From Rhizobium redzepovicii (GTDB taxonomy: Bacteria; Pseudomonadota; Alphaproteobacteria; Rhizobiales; Rhizobiaceae): a stretch of 64,000 nucleotides of DNA. Location of the stretch: contig NZ_JAILYH010000016.1 of NCBI RefSeq assembly GCF_019793435.1, positions 1-64,000 on the forward strand, given 5' to 3'. The position numbers and the translations under genes are program-made. The notes beneath the pieces are model-generated. The model was given only the letters and a program-made list of their open reading frames with translations. It did no database searches and was not told the origin of the DNA. This document shows, one piece after another, positions 25,542 through 33,953 of this stretch. The number at the start of each line of letters is the position of its first letter. Position 1 is the stretch's first letter.

Positions 25542-26966
25542 TTAGCGGCTGAGCGGCCGCTCATATGCCACATCCGCGTCTCCGTTGCTCCGCCCAAGGC
25601 TTATGGCGACGACCGCACTGAGGAAGGCGGAATAAAACACGGCAAAACCCGGTATTTGCAGCGAGAAATCGACGGCCGCATGAAGCGCGACCAGTACCGT
25701 TGCCGCCAGGCCAAGCAGCACAAAATGCCTGAGACGCCGCCTTTGGGCGAACCCCTGCCGAAACACCTTGGCAAGGACCGCGAAGGCAAGGATTGCCGTG
25801 ACCGGGAACAAAACCCCGAGGCCCAGGAATCCTTCGAGATAGAAATTATGCGCTCGGTCGAAGATCCCGAAAATTCCGCAGGCCGAGTCGCGGTAGGCAG
25901 GAAATACGGTCCGGAAGGTTCCGAGGCCGGTCCCGGTCAACCAATGATCCAAAATAGCACGCCATATGCCCGGCAGAATGCAGAACCGATCATCATCCTC
26001 GAGCCGACGCTCTTGCGCGCGCAAAATCGCCTGCCCTGCAAACACCGACAGCAGCACGACGATGAAAACGATCGCCGAGAGGAGTTTCAGCATCGAACGC
26101 CATTGCGGCGCCGGTTTCAGATAACGCCGCGAGCCGTTCCAATTCATGGCCAGCCATGGAAAATAAATGAGGGCGGCAATAAAGGTCGCGAATATGCCGG
26201 CGCGCGAGCGGCTCAGCATCAGTGCGGTGAAGCATGCGCAAAAGAGCAGCATGTAGATCCACGATTTTAACAGAAGCGTGTTTCGGCCCGGCTCACCGGG
26301 CGGGTGGTTTGAACAGGAACGGGCGATGTCTCTGACCAGGGTCAGCATCAGCAGCGTTCCAAGCCCGAGGAAAGTCGCCGCGGTATTGCGGTTGACGAAC
26401 ACCGCGGTCAGGCTGTCGAGGTAGGCCTGTTTCTCCACGACGATCAGGATGTTTGGGAACAGTGTAAACTGGATCAGGCCGAACACAGCGATGATGCCCG
26501 CTGAAAGCCCGAGGACGGTCAGCACTTTCCTTGCGCGCCGATCAGTATCGCATAAGAGAAGCCCCGTCAGGAAGGTGACGAAAGGCAGCGCCACCGAGAG
26601 GATCGAAGCCAGCGTGTCGGCCGGCGCGACCGAGATTGCCGCGTACTCGACACCTGCCAGGTCACGAGCAGGCCCCCAGGCCGGATTTGCCAGCCAGTTG
26701 GAAGGCAGTTCGATGGTCTGGATGAACGTCCAGCCTGTCACCGCGACGAGCACCAACAAAGCGCTGCTGAAGACCCATCTGCTCTGTCTCGGCTCTCCGA
26801 ACAGCAGTGCAGAAATGGCGCCAAGGGCAAACATGCCGATCGCGGCAAAGGCGAAGGGAAAGGGCGTAACGCTCCCGAACGGAATGAGCGTCAGTATAAC
26901 GAGGCCGATAAAGGCGAGCAGAAGAGCTTCTCGCAAGACCTGCCGATTGATGAGGTTGGATAACAT
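25542..26966 (-). CDS. pssT: PssT, EPS polymerase (Wzy / O-antigen ligase-like membrane protein)
   Basis: This 474-residue protein has about 12 predicted membrane helices, an N-terminal LAFIGLVILTLIPFG helix and a large periplasmic loop before GTGLGTFRTVFP and AHNFYLEGFLG, the conserved Wzy_C/ligase motifs. It should polymerise EPS repeat units in the periplasm together with PssP. The ATG has GAGGAAA upstream. It is the first gene of the leftward pssTNOP series and is divergent from the cysteine peptidase gene. Confidence 0.9.
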   Translation of the reverse strand: MLSNLINRQVLREALLLAFIGLVILTLIPFGSVTPFPFAFAAIGMFALGAISALLFGEPRQSRWVFSSALLVLVAVTGWTFIQTIELPSNWLANPAWGPARDLAGVEYAAISVAPADTLASILSVALPFVTFLTGLLLCDTDRRARKVLTVLGLSAGIIAVFGLIQFTLFPNILIVVEKQAYLDSLTAVFVNRNTAATFLGLGTLLMLTLVRDIARSCSNHPPGEPGRNTLLLKSWIYMLLFCACFTALMLSRSRAGIFATFIAALIYFPWLAMNWNGSRRYLKPAPQWRSMLKLLSAIVFIVVLLSVFAGQAILRAQERRLEDDDRFCILPGIWRAILDHWLTGTGLGTFRTVFPAYRDSACGIFGIFDRAHNFYLEGFLGLGVLFPVTAILAFAVLAKVFRQGFAQRRRLRHFVLLGLAATVLVALHAAVDFSLQIPGFAVFYSAFLSAVVAISLGRSNGDADVAYERPLSR

Positions 26967-27270
26967 TCGATTTCCTCACCAGCGGGCAGCAATAACGGAA
27001 TTGCAACCAACGCGCTTAATATGCACGTACTAACATAAGTTGCATATCAATGGCTTGCGTGTTAAAGTGCAACAGAATTTCACATCGTTTAAAATTGTCG
27101 CGAAAGACTTAAGCCAATCGAGACAAGGCCCGGCTATGCTCCGTCAAGCAGCAGGAACGGGACAGACGTTCTGCGGTCAATACTTGGCAGATCACTAAAT
27201 CGCCATGCCATTGACTGGGACAAAAGGCAAGCCTGATCTCAATCGGTTGCCCTGAACGGGGATTTAACAG
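26967..27270. other. divergent promoter region between pssT and the cysteine peptidase gene
   Basis: 304 bp without a gene. TTGCA/TGCAA half-sites recur at 27001-27006, 27039-27044 (GTTGCA) and 27068-27073 (TGCAAC). The last two form an inverted pair 23 bp apart. This could be an operator, but the match to any known regulator is unknown. Confidence 0.35.
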
Positions 27271-27870
27271 ATGAAGAAAACATTCGTTACACTTCTGGCA
27301 CTGGCCTTTACAGCAGGAAATGCCTGCTCGGCATTTGCCGCCGGTCCCGCAGGTTTTGCCCGCGGCCTTAATGGTAATTCTGCGGTCAATTATATCTCTG
27401 AAAAGGGCAAGATCATTCCGCCCTTCGCCCAGGTATTGTTCTGCGCCCAGAACCCGGCCGAATGCCGTGACAACAACGGTGTCTCGGTCATCGCGCTCAC
27501 CGATGAGCAGATGCTGCAGCTGAAAACCGTGAACGGCGCCGTCAATCGTACGATGATCGGCAGGAACGATTCCCGCAGCGAATTGAACGGCGACGTCTGG
27601 AAGGTGAACGTCCGCAGCGGCGACTGCGAAGATTTCGCCCTCACCAAGCGCAGCCGGCTGATTGCGATGGGCTGGTCGTCGCGCGCTTTGCGGATTGCGA
27701 CCGCCTATACGCCCTCCGGCGAAGGGCATGCCGTCCTGGTGGTCAGGACTGATAAGGGCGACCTCGTACTCGACAACAGGCAAAGCAGCATCAAGAATTG
27801 GCGGGACACCGATCTGCGCTGGGACAAGATTCAATCGGGAACAGACCCCTATGTCTGGTACCGGCTGTAA
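27271..27870 (+). CDS. periplasmic transglutaminase-like cysteine peptidase (BTLCP / LapG-related family)
   Basis: This 199-residue protein has a signal peptide (about 1-24, ending AFA) and the triad of the bacterial transglutaminase-like cysteine proteinases: C119 in SGDCEDFAL, H153 in GEGHAVLVV and D168 in LVLDNR. The family includes LapG, which cuts large type I-secreted adhesins off the cell surface. Its location next to a type I secretion and EPS cluster makes a similar role plausible (inference), although no LapD-like partner is seen here. RBS is weak; the ATG gives a good signal peptide. Confidence 0.85.
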   Translation: MKKTFVTLLALAFTAGNACSAFAAGPAGFARGLNGNSAVNYISEKGKIIPPFAQVLFCAQNPAECRDNNGVSVIALTDEQMLQLKTVNGAVNRTMIGRNDSRSELNGDVWKVNVRSGDCEDFALTKRSRLIAMGWSSRALRIATAYTPSGEGHAVLVVRTDKGDLVLDNRQSSIKNWRDTDLRWDKIQSGTDPYVWYRL

Positions 27871-27914
27871 TAGCGGACGCAGCAAAATAAACCGAACGTA
27901 CCTCCTCGAAATCG

Positions 27915-27946
27915 AAGTCGAGCCGCTCTGATGGACGGCTCGACTT
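27915..27946. terminator. perfect 11-bp inverted repeat after the peptidase gene
   Basis: AAGTCGAGCCG (27915-27925) and CGGCTCGACTT (27936-27946) with a 10-nt loop, 45 bp after the stop. There is no clear U-run, so it may be a factor-independent pause or terminator, or an operator for exo5 191 bp further on. Confidence 0.45.
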
Positions 27947-28138
27947 GTCATATCGCCCACATAAACCTATGCTTTTTGCTATCGGCAGGGCCACCGACAC
28001 AAAGCTGCGGCGCCCCAAGTTCGATTTCCGATGTGGGTATCAAGCGATCTTCGATATTGTCTTTTCGCCCAGATTAAGTATGACGGACGCCATGCTGCGA
28101 CGCAGCATGATGTCCTACTCTAATGATTTGAGGGAATT

Positions 28139-29464
28139 ATGCGCATCACGATGATTGGATCAGGCTATGTCGGCCTCGTTTCAGGCGTTTGCTTTGCGGA
28201 TTTCGGCCACGACGTCATCTGCGTAGACAAGGATCTGAGTAAGATCGAAGCCCTTCGCGAAGGCCGCATTCCGATCTACGAGCCGGGTCTGGAACAATTG
28301 GTCGCCGAAAATACCAGCACCGGCCGGCTGTCGTTTTCGACGGATGTCGGGGAAAGCGTCCGTAGCGCCGATGTCGTCTTCATCGCGGTCGGCACGCCAT
28401 CCCGGCGCGGCGATGGCCACGCGGATCTTTCCTATGTCTACGCCGCTGCGCGCGAGATTGCCACTTATGTGGAAGGCTTCACCGTTATCGTCACCAAGTC
28501 GACGGTGCCGGTCGGCACCGGCGACGAAGTCGAGCGCATCATGCGCGAAACCAATCCTGCGGCGGATGTCGCCGTCGTTTCCAATCCGGAATTCCTGCGC
28601 GAAGGTGCGGCGATCGAAGATTTCAAGCGTCCTGACCGTATCGTCGTCGGGCTGAATGACGACCGGGCGCGCGAAACCATGACCGAGGTCTATCGTCCGC
28701 TTTACCTCAACCAGGCGCCGCTGGTCTTCACTACCCGCCGCACCTCGGAACTGATCAAATATGCGGCCAATGCCTTCCTCGCGATGAAGATCACCTTCAT
28801 CAACGAGATCGCCGATCTCTGCGAGCGGGTCGACGCAAACGTCCAGGACGTCTCGCGCGGCATCGGTCTCGACGGCCGTATCGGCGCCAAGTTCCTGCAT
28901 GCCGGCCCGGGTTACGGCGGCTCGTGCTTCCCCAAGGATACGCTTGCCCTTGCCAAGACGGCGCAGGATTATGACGCGCCGATCCGTCTCATCGAGACGA
29001 CGATCTCGATCAACGACAATCGCAAGCGGGCGATGGGACGCAAAGTCATTTCTGCCGTCGGCGGAGATATTCGCGGCAAGAAGATCGCGATCCTCGGCCT
29101 GACCTTCAAGCCGAACACCGACGACATGCGCGACAGCCCGGCGATTGCCGTCATCCAGACCCTGCAGGACGCCGGCGCCAAGGTGGTCGGCTACGATCCC
29201 GAGGGCATGGAGAACGCCCGCAAGGTTATCGAGAACATCGAATATGCGAGCGGTCCCTATGAAGCGGCCGCTGACGCGGATGCGCTTGTTATCGTCACCG
29301 AATGGAACCAGTTCCGCGCGCTCGATTTCAATCGTCTGAAGCAGTCGATGCGCGCCCCGGTCCTGGTCGACCTGCGCAATATCTACCGCAGCGACGAGGT
29401 CCGCAAATACGGCTTTACCTATACCGGCATCGGCACCAATCTCTATCAGGAATCAAACGCCTGA
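28139..29464 (+). CDS. exo5: UDP-glucose 6-dehydrogenase (Exo5/RkpK)
   Basis: This 441-residue enzyme oxidises UDP-glucose to UDP-glucuronic acid with two NAD+. It shows the N-terminal NAD site MIGSGYVGLVSG, the catalytic cysteine C263 in GYGGSCFPKDT, and the C-terminal domain with LGLTFKPNTDDMRDSP. The product feeds PssD/PssE and is also the source of UDP-galacturonate through LpsL. In R. leguminosarum mutants of this gene (exo5) lose EPS and galacturonate-containing glycans. A strong terminator follows. Confidence 0.96.
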   Translation: MRITMIGSGYVGLVSGVCFADFGHDVICVDKDLSKIEALREGRIPIYEPGLEQLVAENTSTGRLSFSTDVGESVRSADVVFIAVGTPSRRGDGHADLSYVYAAAREIATYVEGFTVIVTKSTVPVGTGDEVERIMRETNPAADVAVVSNPEFLREGAAIEDFKRPDRIVVGLNDDRARETMTEVYRPLYLNQAPLVFTTRRTSELIKYAANAFLAMKITFINEIADLCERVDANVQDVSRGIGLDGRIGAKFLHAGPGYGGSCFPKDTLALAKTAQDYDAPIRLIETTISINDNRKRAMGRKVISAVGGDIRGKKIAILGLTFKPNTDDMRDSPAIAVIQTLQDAGAKVVGYDPEGMENARKVIENIEYASGPYEAAADADALVIVTEWNQFRALDFNRLKQSMRAPVLVDLRNIYRSDEVRKYGFTYTGIGTNLYQESNA

Positions 29465-29493
29465 CAGGGTCTGGTGAACCGCTAATCGTCGTG

Positions 29494-29529
29494 ACGCCGC
29501 GGAGCAAATGCCGCGGCGTTTTGGTTTTT
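29494..29529 (+). terminator. intrinsic terminator of exo5
   Basis: ACGCCGCGG (29494-29502) pairs with CCGCGGCGT (29511-29519), loop of 8 nt, followed by TTTTGGTTTTT. It is 30 bp after the exo5 stop. Confidence 0.85.
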
Positions 29530-29560
29530 GGCGCGCTGCACCAAAAGGCCTGAATGCGCT

Positions 29561-30355
29561 TTAGTTGAGGAGCCCGACCCGCGTTCCTTTTATCGTCAGC
29601 ACGGTCAGCCGGCCCGTCGCCGAGACCGCGGTGTCGATGCCGATCCGTTGCGGACCGAATGTCGGGGTTCGCGCCGGGGTATGCCCATGGATTACCAGGA
29701 CGGGAAGCTGCGGCCCGTTATCCAGGAAGGGTTGGCGAATCCACATCAGGTCGCTGTCCTTCTGTTTCTTAAGGTCGATGCCCGGTTTGACACCAGCATG
29801 GACAAAGACCACCCTACCCATCCGCAGCATGATTGGCAGGGATTCCAGGAATTGGATATGCCGCTCGGGGATCATGTTGCGAATGACCCGGGCAATCATT
29901 TCGCTTCCGGCCGCCGACTGCAGCAAGTGCTCGATATCGATACCGTATGAGTGCAGTGTCTCGGTCCCTGCAAAACCGAGCCATTCAAGAATGTGCGCCG
30001 GTTTGCGATAGAGCTTTACCAGTTCCGCGTCGTGATTGCCGCAAAGCGCGAAACGCTGAAACCCCGGCGGCGGGCTCTTACTCAGGAACTCCAGCACCGC
30101 ACTCGAATCAGGACCGCGGTCGACATAATCGCCGAGCATGACGATAAGTTTCGGCCCCGGAATGCGCGCTGCGTCCTCCTCGATGCGGCGATGCGCCTCG
30201 ACGAGCTCCTTATAACATCCGTGAATATCGCTCATCGCATAGACCGCAGCGAACTCGCCCTCGGCAAACGTCAGCCGAGCGCGTCCTTTGCGGTTGCCGG
30301 CCAGTATCCGTATCTGTTGTCGCCACGGCCCGAGATAGTTAAACATGTAACCCAT
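29561..30355 (-). CDS. metallophosphoesterase of the PP1/PrpA serine-threonine phosphatase type
   Basis: About 264 residues. The calcineurin-type motifs occur in order: SDIHG, GDYVDRG, CGNHDAE, and the late histidine motifs VFVHAG and VIHGHT. These bind two metals and act on phosphoproteins or, in relatives, on Ap4A. I set the start at ATG 30355 (30346 is the alternative); the open frame reaches 30670, but that extension reads as non-protein sequence. It is convergent with exo5 across the terminator. The target is unknown. Confidence 0.82.
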   Translation of the reverse strand: MGYMFNYLGPWRQQIRILAGNRKGRARLTFAEGEFAAVYAMSDIHGCYKELVEAHRRIEEDAARIPGPKLIVMLGDYVDRGPDSSAVLEFLSKSPPPGFQRFALCGNHDAELVKLYRKPAHILEWLGFAGTETLHSYGIDIEHLLQSAAGSEMIARVIRNMIPERHIQFLESLPIMLRMGRVVFVHAGVKPGIDLKKQKDSDLMWIRQPFLDNGPQLPVLVIHGHTPARTPTFGPQRIGIDTAVSATGRLTVLTIKGTRVGLLN

Positions 30356-31046
30356 ATATGAGGTCCGACAGCCCTCGAGGGTGTCGGAAAAGCTCCAGTT
30401 CCTGCCCATCCTTGCATGGGTATCAGGCTCAGTGTTCAAAAATATTGGCCCGATCACGGCCTCAGCGAAATTGTAAACCCCGCGTGAAGAGGCTATCGGG
30501 CCGTCGCTCGTGAACCGACAGCACTTTTCCCGCGTCGTCGATCGCTGCCGGAACGGTCTCCTCCCCACCGAACACTGAGCCTCGCGTCGAATCACCCAAT
30601 CCTCACTTGATCCCTTCCGGCTTTCATGCGGAGCGGCTTTCGCAGGCACATCGTGCTGCCCCTGACGCAACGTCCCCGCGACAGCGAAATTATGATTGCG
30701 AGAAACGCAATTTGTATTCGGCCGTTTTAGAAGGACATCACGGTCAATATCGCGCTGTATTTTGGTAGATGAGGGTTAATTGAGCGTTAAGCCGTATTAT
30801 TCGTTCCAGCAGCGGCTGTGTCGGCCGCTAGTTCTCCAAACCACAGAACTTCCGGCGATCGGATTTCCACAGGCGACACCTCCGAAAAAGCTGCATAAAT
30901 CAACTATAGCGAGAGCCTGTAGAAAAAAATGAACGCTTAAGCTTATCACGCTTGACGCTACTGCACCGGCGCATGATGATGGCGCATTGCGAGCGTGAAT
31001 GACATTCTTTACCGGGATTCTCAGATCCAAAACTGCGGGGTGCAAA
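30356..31046. other. 691-bp region without a convincing gene
   Basis: It contains the upstream sequence of the phosphatase gene and of the KTSC gene. A CTTGAC-like -35 at 30951-30956 has only a poor -10 match (30974-30979). A short hairpin (AGCGGC 30811-30816 / GCCGCT 30824-30829) is present. Open frames here have no sensible protein character. Confidence 0.4.
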
Positions 31047-31250
31047 GTGGAAACTGCGGTTGATTCGAAACTTATCGAGGCGATCAGCTACGACGAAGAC
31101 AGCCGGCATCTACGGGTCTATCTGACAAACGGTCAGAGGCGGGAATATGAAGGCGTCCCCAAGGGCGTTGTCGTCGGCTTGACGATGGCGGAATCCCCGG
31201 GAAATTTTTATATGACGGCAATCAGGGGCAAATATCCTCCCCGCCCCTAA
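31047..31250 (+). CDS. small KTSC-domain protein
   Basis: A 67-residue protein matching the KTSC domain pattern: VDSKLIEAISYDE, then LRVYLTNGQRREYEGVP, and the closing SPGNFYMTAIRGKY. KTSC stand-alone proteins are widespread and poorly understood; some are linked to lysyl-tRNA synthetase-type or nucleic-acid contexts. I placed the start at GTG 31047 because the domain begins there. An ATG at 30999 in the same frame would add 16 residues. Confidence 0.7.
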   Translation: METAVDSKLIEAISYDEDSRHLRVYLTNGQRREYEGVPKGVVVGLTMAESPGNFYMTAIRGKYPPRP

Positions 31251-31330
31251 TGTGATCTTCATTTCAGCTAAAATGCGAGACCGGCATCACCGGCCCCGCA
31301 AATCAGCGTCACCGACCGCGGCACATTCCA

Positions 31331-31936
31331 TCAGTAGCCGCTGAAGAAATCGCGAACTGCATTGATCTCGAGCGGCGCAATCTCATGGCCGCCGGGATGC
31401 CAGACCGTTCTGACATCAGCGCCGCGATCCTTCAGATGCTCCGACAGCGCCTCGGTCATCGGGGCGGGAGCAATCGGATCGCGCTGCCCGGCCGTGACCA
31501 GCACCTTTCTCCCCGCAAGAGTTGCCTGAGCTTCGGGCTGAAATGGAATGAGCGGGTGCATCAGAACTGCGGCGTCGAATATGCCTTTTTCGATCAGCAC
31601 ATTGGCGAGAATGTTTGCGCCATTCGAAAAACCCAGACCGAGAATTTGGGAAGCCTGGTGCTTCTCAGCCAATGCCTTGACATAGGCGGCCATCTTCTCC
31701 GTCGCCCGTGAGAGGTCGGCCATGTCGTAGACCCCCTCCCCGGTGCGCCGGAAGAACCGCGCCGCACCATGTTCGGAAACGTCGCCGCGTGGCGAGAGAA
31801 CCGTCGCTTCGGGCAGCAGGCGCCGGCCGAAATCGAAGAACTGGTTCTCGTCGCCACCGGTGCCATGCAGCACCAGCAGGATGGGTCTATAAGGTGCACC
31901 GGCATGCAGCCGGTGCACATATCCAGTTTCGGTCAT
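31331..31936 (-). CDS. alpha/beta hydrolase, phospholipase/carboxylesterase family (MhqD-like)
   Basis: A 201-residue hydrolase with the nucleophile elbow GLGFSNGAN (GxSxG, serine near 107). An acidic residue follows in VTAGQRDPIAP and the histidine in WHPGGHEI. It starts 11 bp after the dioxygenase gene. The pair matches the MhqO/MhqD arrangement, where the dioxygenase opens hydroquinone rings and the hydrolase handles the products. Quinone detoxification is the likely role (inference from the pair). Confidence 0.8.
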   Translation of the reverse strand: MTETGYVHRLHAGAPYRPILLVLHGTGGDENQFFDFGRRLLPEATVLSPRGDVSEHGAARFFRRTGEGVYDMADLSRATEKMAAYVKALAEKHQASQILGLGFSNGANILANVLIEKGIFDAAVLMHPLIPFQPEAQATLAGRKVLVTAGQRDPIAPAPMTEALSEHLKDRGADVRTVWHPGGHEIAPLEINAVRDFFSGY

Positions 31937-31947
31937 AGCGCCTCTCC

Positions 31948-32880
31948 TTACGCTTCGAGCGGCTGCAGGTGCTGCTCGAGCAACGCGCGAAGATGGGCGT
32001 GCTGCTGGGGCAGCTTCAGGGCTTCGCCGAGATGGGCCGTATCCTCGTCGCGGTTGAACCCCGGCTCATTGGTCGCGACCTCGAACAGCACGCCGCCCGG
32101 CGTGCGGAAATAGATCGCCCAGAAATAATCGCGGTCGATCACCGGGGTCACCTGATAGCCGGTGTCCATCAGCGCCTTACGCACTTCGAGCTGCTTCTCG
32201 CGGTTTTCGACGGCGAAGGCGACGTGGTGAACGGAGCCAGCACCGGGAAGCGCGCGGGCAATGTTCGGCATAGTCTCGAGATCGATGAGATGCGCGCCGT
32301 TGCCGTCAGGCTTGATCAGCCGCTTGACCCCATCCCGTTCCTCGGCGACCTCGTAGCCCATGAACCTCAGGAGTTCGGCGGTGGCGCCTTCATCCCTGAG
32401 CCGCATCGCCACGGAATGGAAGCCGCGGATGGCGTGGTCTTCGCTGATGCCGCCATGGGTCCAGGCCATACGCGCATCGTCCTTGACCTCGACCAGCGCA
32501 AAGCCGTCACCGTCAGGACCCGAAAAGTTCAGGCGCTTCTCGCCGAAACTTTCCTCGGCCTTCAGCCCGCCAATATTCAACGCGCTGAAACGATCGCTCC
32601 AGAAGCCGAGCGAGCCTTGCGGAACGGAGAACACCGTCGTGCCGACCTCCCCGGTGCCGGGACGGCCCTGCGCCATCTGCGGGAACGGGAAATAGGTCAT
32701 GACAGTGCCGGGCGCACCGGTCTCGTCGCCATAATAGAGGTGATAGACATCAGGCGCGTCGAAATTGACAGTCTTCTTGACGCGGCGCAGTCCAAGCGCA
32801 TTGGTGAAGAACTGATTGTTGGTTCGGGCGTCCTCCGCCATCGACGTGACGTGGTGCAGACCCTTGATTTGATCGAGCAT
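31948..32880 (-). CDS. VOC-family ring-cleaving dioxygenase (MhqO-like)
   Basis: This 310-residue protein has two glyoxalase/bleomycin-resistance (VOC) modules. Metal ligands are likely the histidine in IKGLHHVTSM near the N-terminus, the histidine in HHVAFAVENRE near 218, and the glutamate in GGVLFEVATNEPGF near 267. The family cleaves hydroquinones or catechols. The gene precedes and is cotranscribed with the hydrolase gene. A ~130-bp gap separates it from ung. Confidence 0.85.
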   Translation of the reverse strand: MLDQIKGLHHVTSMAEDARTNNQFFTNALGLRRVKKTVNFDAPDVYHLYYGDETGAPGTVMTYFPFPQMAQGRPGTGEVGTTVFSVPQGSLGFWSDRFSALNIGGLKAEESFGEKRLNFSGPDGDGFALVEVKDDARMAWTHGGISEDHAIRGFHSVAMRLRDEGATAELLRFMGYEVAEERDGVKRLIKPDGNGAHLIDLETMPNIARALPGAGSVHHVAFAVENREKQLEVRKALMDTGYQVTPVIDRDYFWAIYFRTPGGVLFEVATNEPGFNRDEDTAHLGEALKLPQQHAHLRALLEQHLQPLEA

Positions 32881-33011
32881 GTGAGACCCCTTTTCTTGTC
32901 TGCAATTTGCAGGCTTTCGATGGGGCTAAGATGCGCGCTGAAACTCCGGGGGAACAGACCCCCAGACCAAAACGCATTGTCTTCTTTTAGTGAACGAACA
33001 CCGGCTTGCGT

Positions 33012-33719
33012 TCACACCTCGACATCTTCGGGATCGGCCGGCAACTGCCAATCGATCGGGGACCGCCCGCGCGACTGCAGGAAATCATTCGCCTTCGAAA
33101 AATGCCCGCAGCCGAAAAATCCGTTATGGGCCGAAAGCGGCGAAGGATGCGGCGCCCTGAGCACGAGATGCCGCGTCGTATCGACAAAAGCCGCCTTGCG
33201 CTGGGCATAGGAGCCCCAGAGCATGAAAACGACGGCTTCGCACTCGTCGTTGACTTTGCGGATGACGGCGTCGGTGAAGCGCTCCCACCCCTTGCCCTGA
33301 TGGGCGGCCGCCTGCCCTTCCTCGACAGTCAGCACGCTGTTCAGCAGCAGCACGCCCTGCCTTGCCCAATGTTCGAGAAAACCGTGACGCGCCGGCGCTA
33401 TGCCAAGATCCGTCTGCATCTCCTTATAGATATTGATGAGCGAGGGCGGGATGCGCACGCCCGGCCGCACGCTGAAACACAGCCCATGGGCCTGCCCCAG
33501 CCCGTGATAGGGATCCTGCCCGAGAATGACGACCTTGACGCTGAAGATCGGCGTCAGGTCGAGGGCGCGGAAATATTCACTGCCCCGGGGGAAAATGCGC
33601 TTACCGCCCTGCTTCTGCGCGACAAGAAAGGATTTGAGCTGCTGCATATAGGGGCTTGAGAACTCCCCAGCCAAGGCGGCTTTCCAGCTCTCTTCGAGAC
33701 TGACTGATGTATCGCTCAT
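33012..33719 (-). CDS. ung: uracil-DNA glycosylase, family 1
   Basis: This 235-residue enzyme removes uracil from DNA as the first step of base excision repair. Key motifs are GQDPYHG (67-73, catalytic Asp69), LLLNSVLTVE, the conserved VFMLWGSYAQ, and HPSPLSAHNGFFGCGHFS with the catalytic histidine. ATG 33719 is the first sensible start; an upstream in-frame codon at 33758 adds an unconserved 13 residues. It stands alone. Confidence 0.96.
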   Translation of the reverse strand: MSDTSVSLEESWKAALAGEFSSPYMQQLKSFLVAQKQGGKRIFPRGSEYFRALDLTPIFSVKVVILGQDPYHGLGQAHGLCFSVRPGVRIPPSLINIYKEMQTDLGIAPARHGFLEHWARQGVLLLNSVLTVEEGQAAAHQGKGWERFTDAVIRKVNDECEAVVFMLWGSYAQRKAAFVDTTRHLVLRAPHPSPLSAHNGFFGCGHFSKANDFLQSRGRSPIDWQLPADPEDVEV

Positions 33720-33953
33720 CCAGCAAACCCTTCGCATATGCCGAAACAACGGACACACGGTTCTAACAAAATCGATCTACGCTGCAATGCCTGTCGGCTC
33801 GGCAATGGGTCCAGGCAGATAGAATCGGCGAAAGAAGGTTGCGATGGCTGTCCGAGGCACGGCCGTCCGTGTTTAACTATATGACGGCTTTGGTATTTAC
33901 GCCGGCTGGCAGCCTGAGTAGAACCTTATGATAAACCGGAGACATGTCTTCAA

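Noticed and set aside
30356..30670. N-terminal extension of the phosphatase to 30670
   Set aside because: The extra 105 residues are basic, Cys/Arg-rich and unlike protein. The domain starts normally near ATG 30355.
31969..33210. 413-codon plus-strand frame opposite the dioxygenase and ung genes
   Set aside because: It runs through two convincing minus-strand genes and the gap between them, so it is a shadow.
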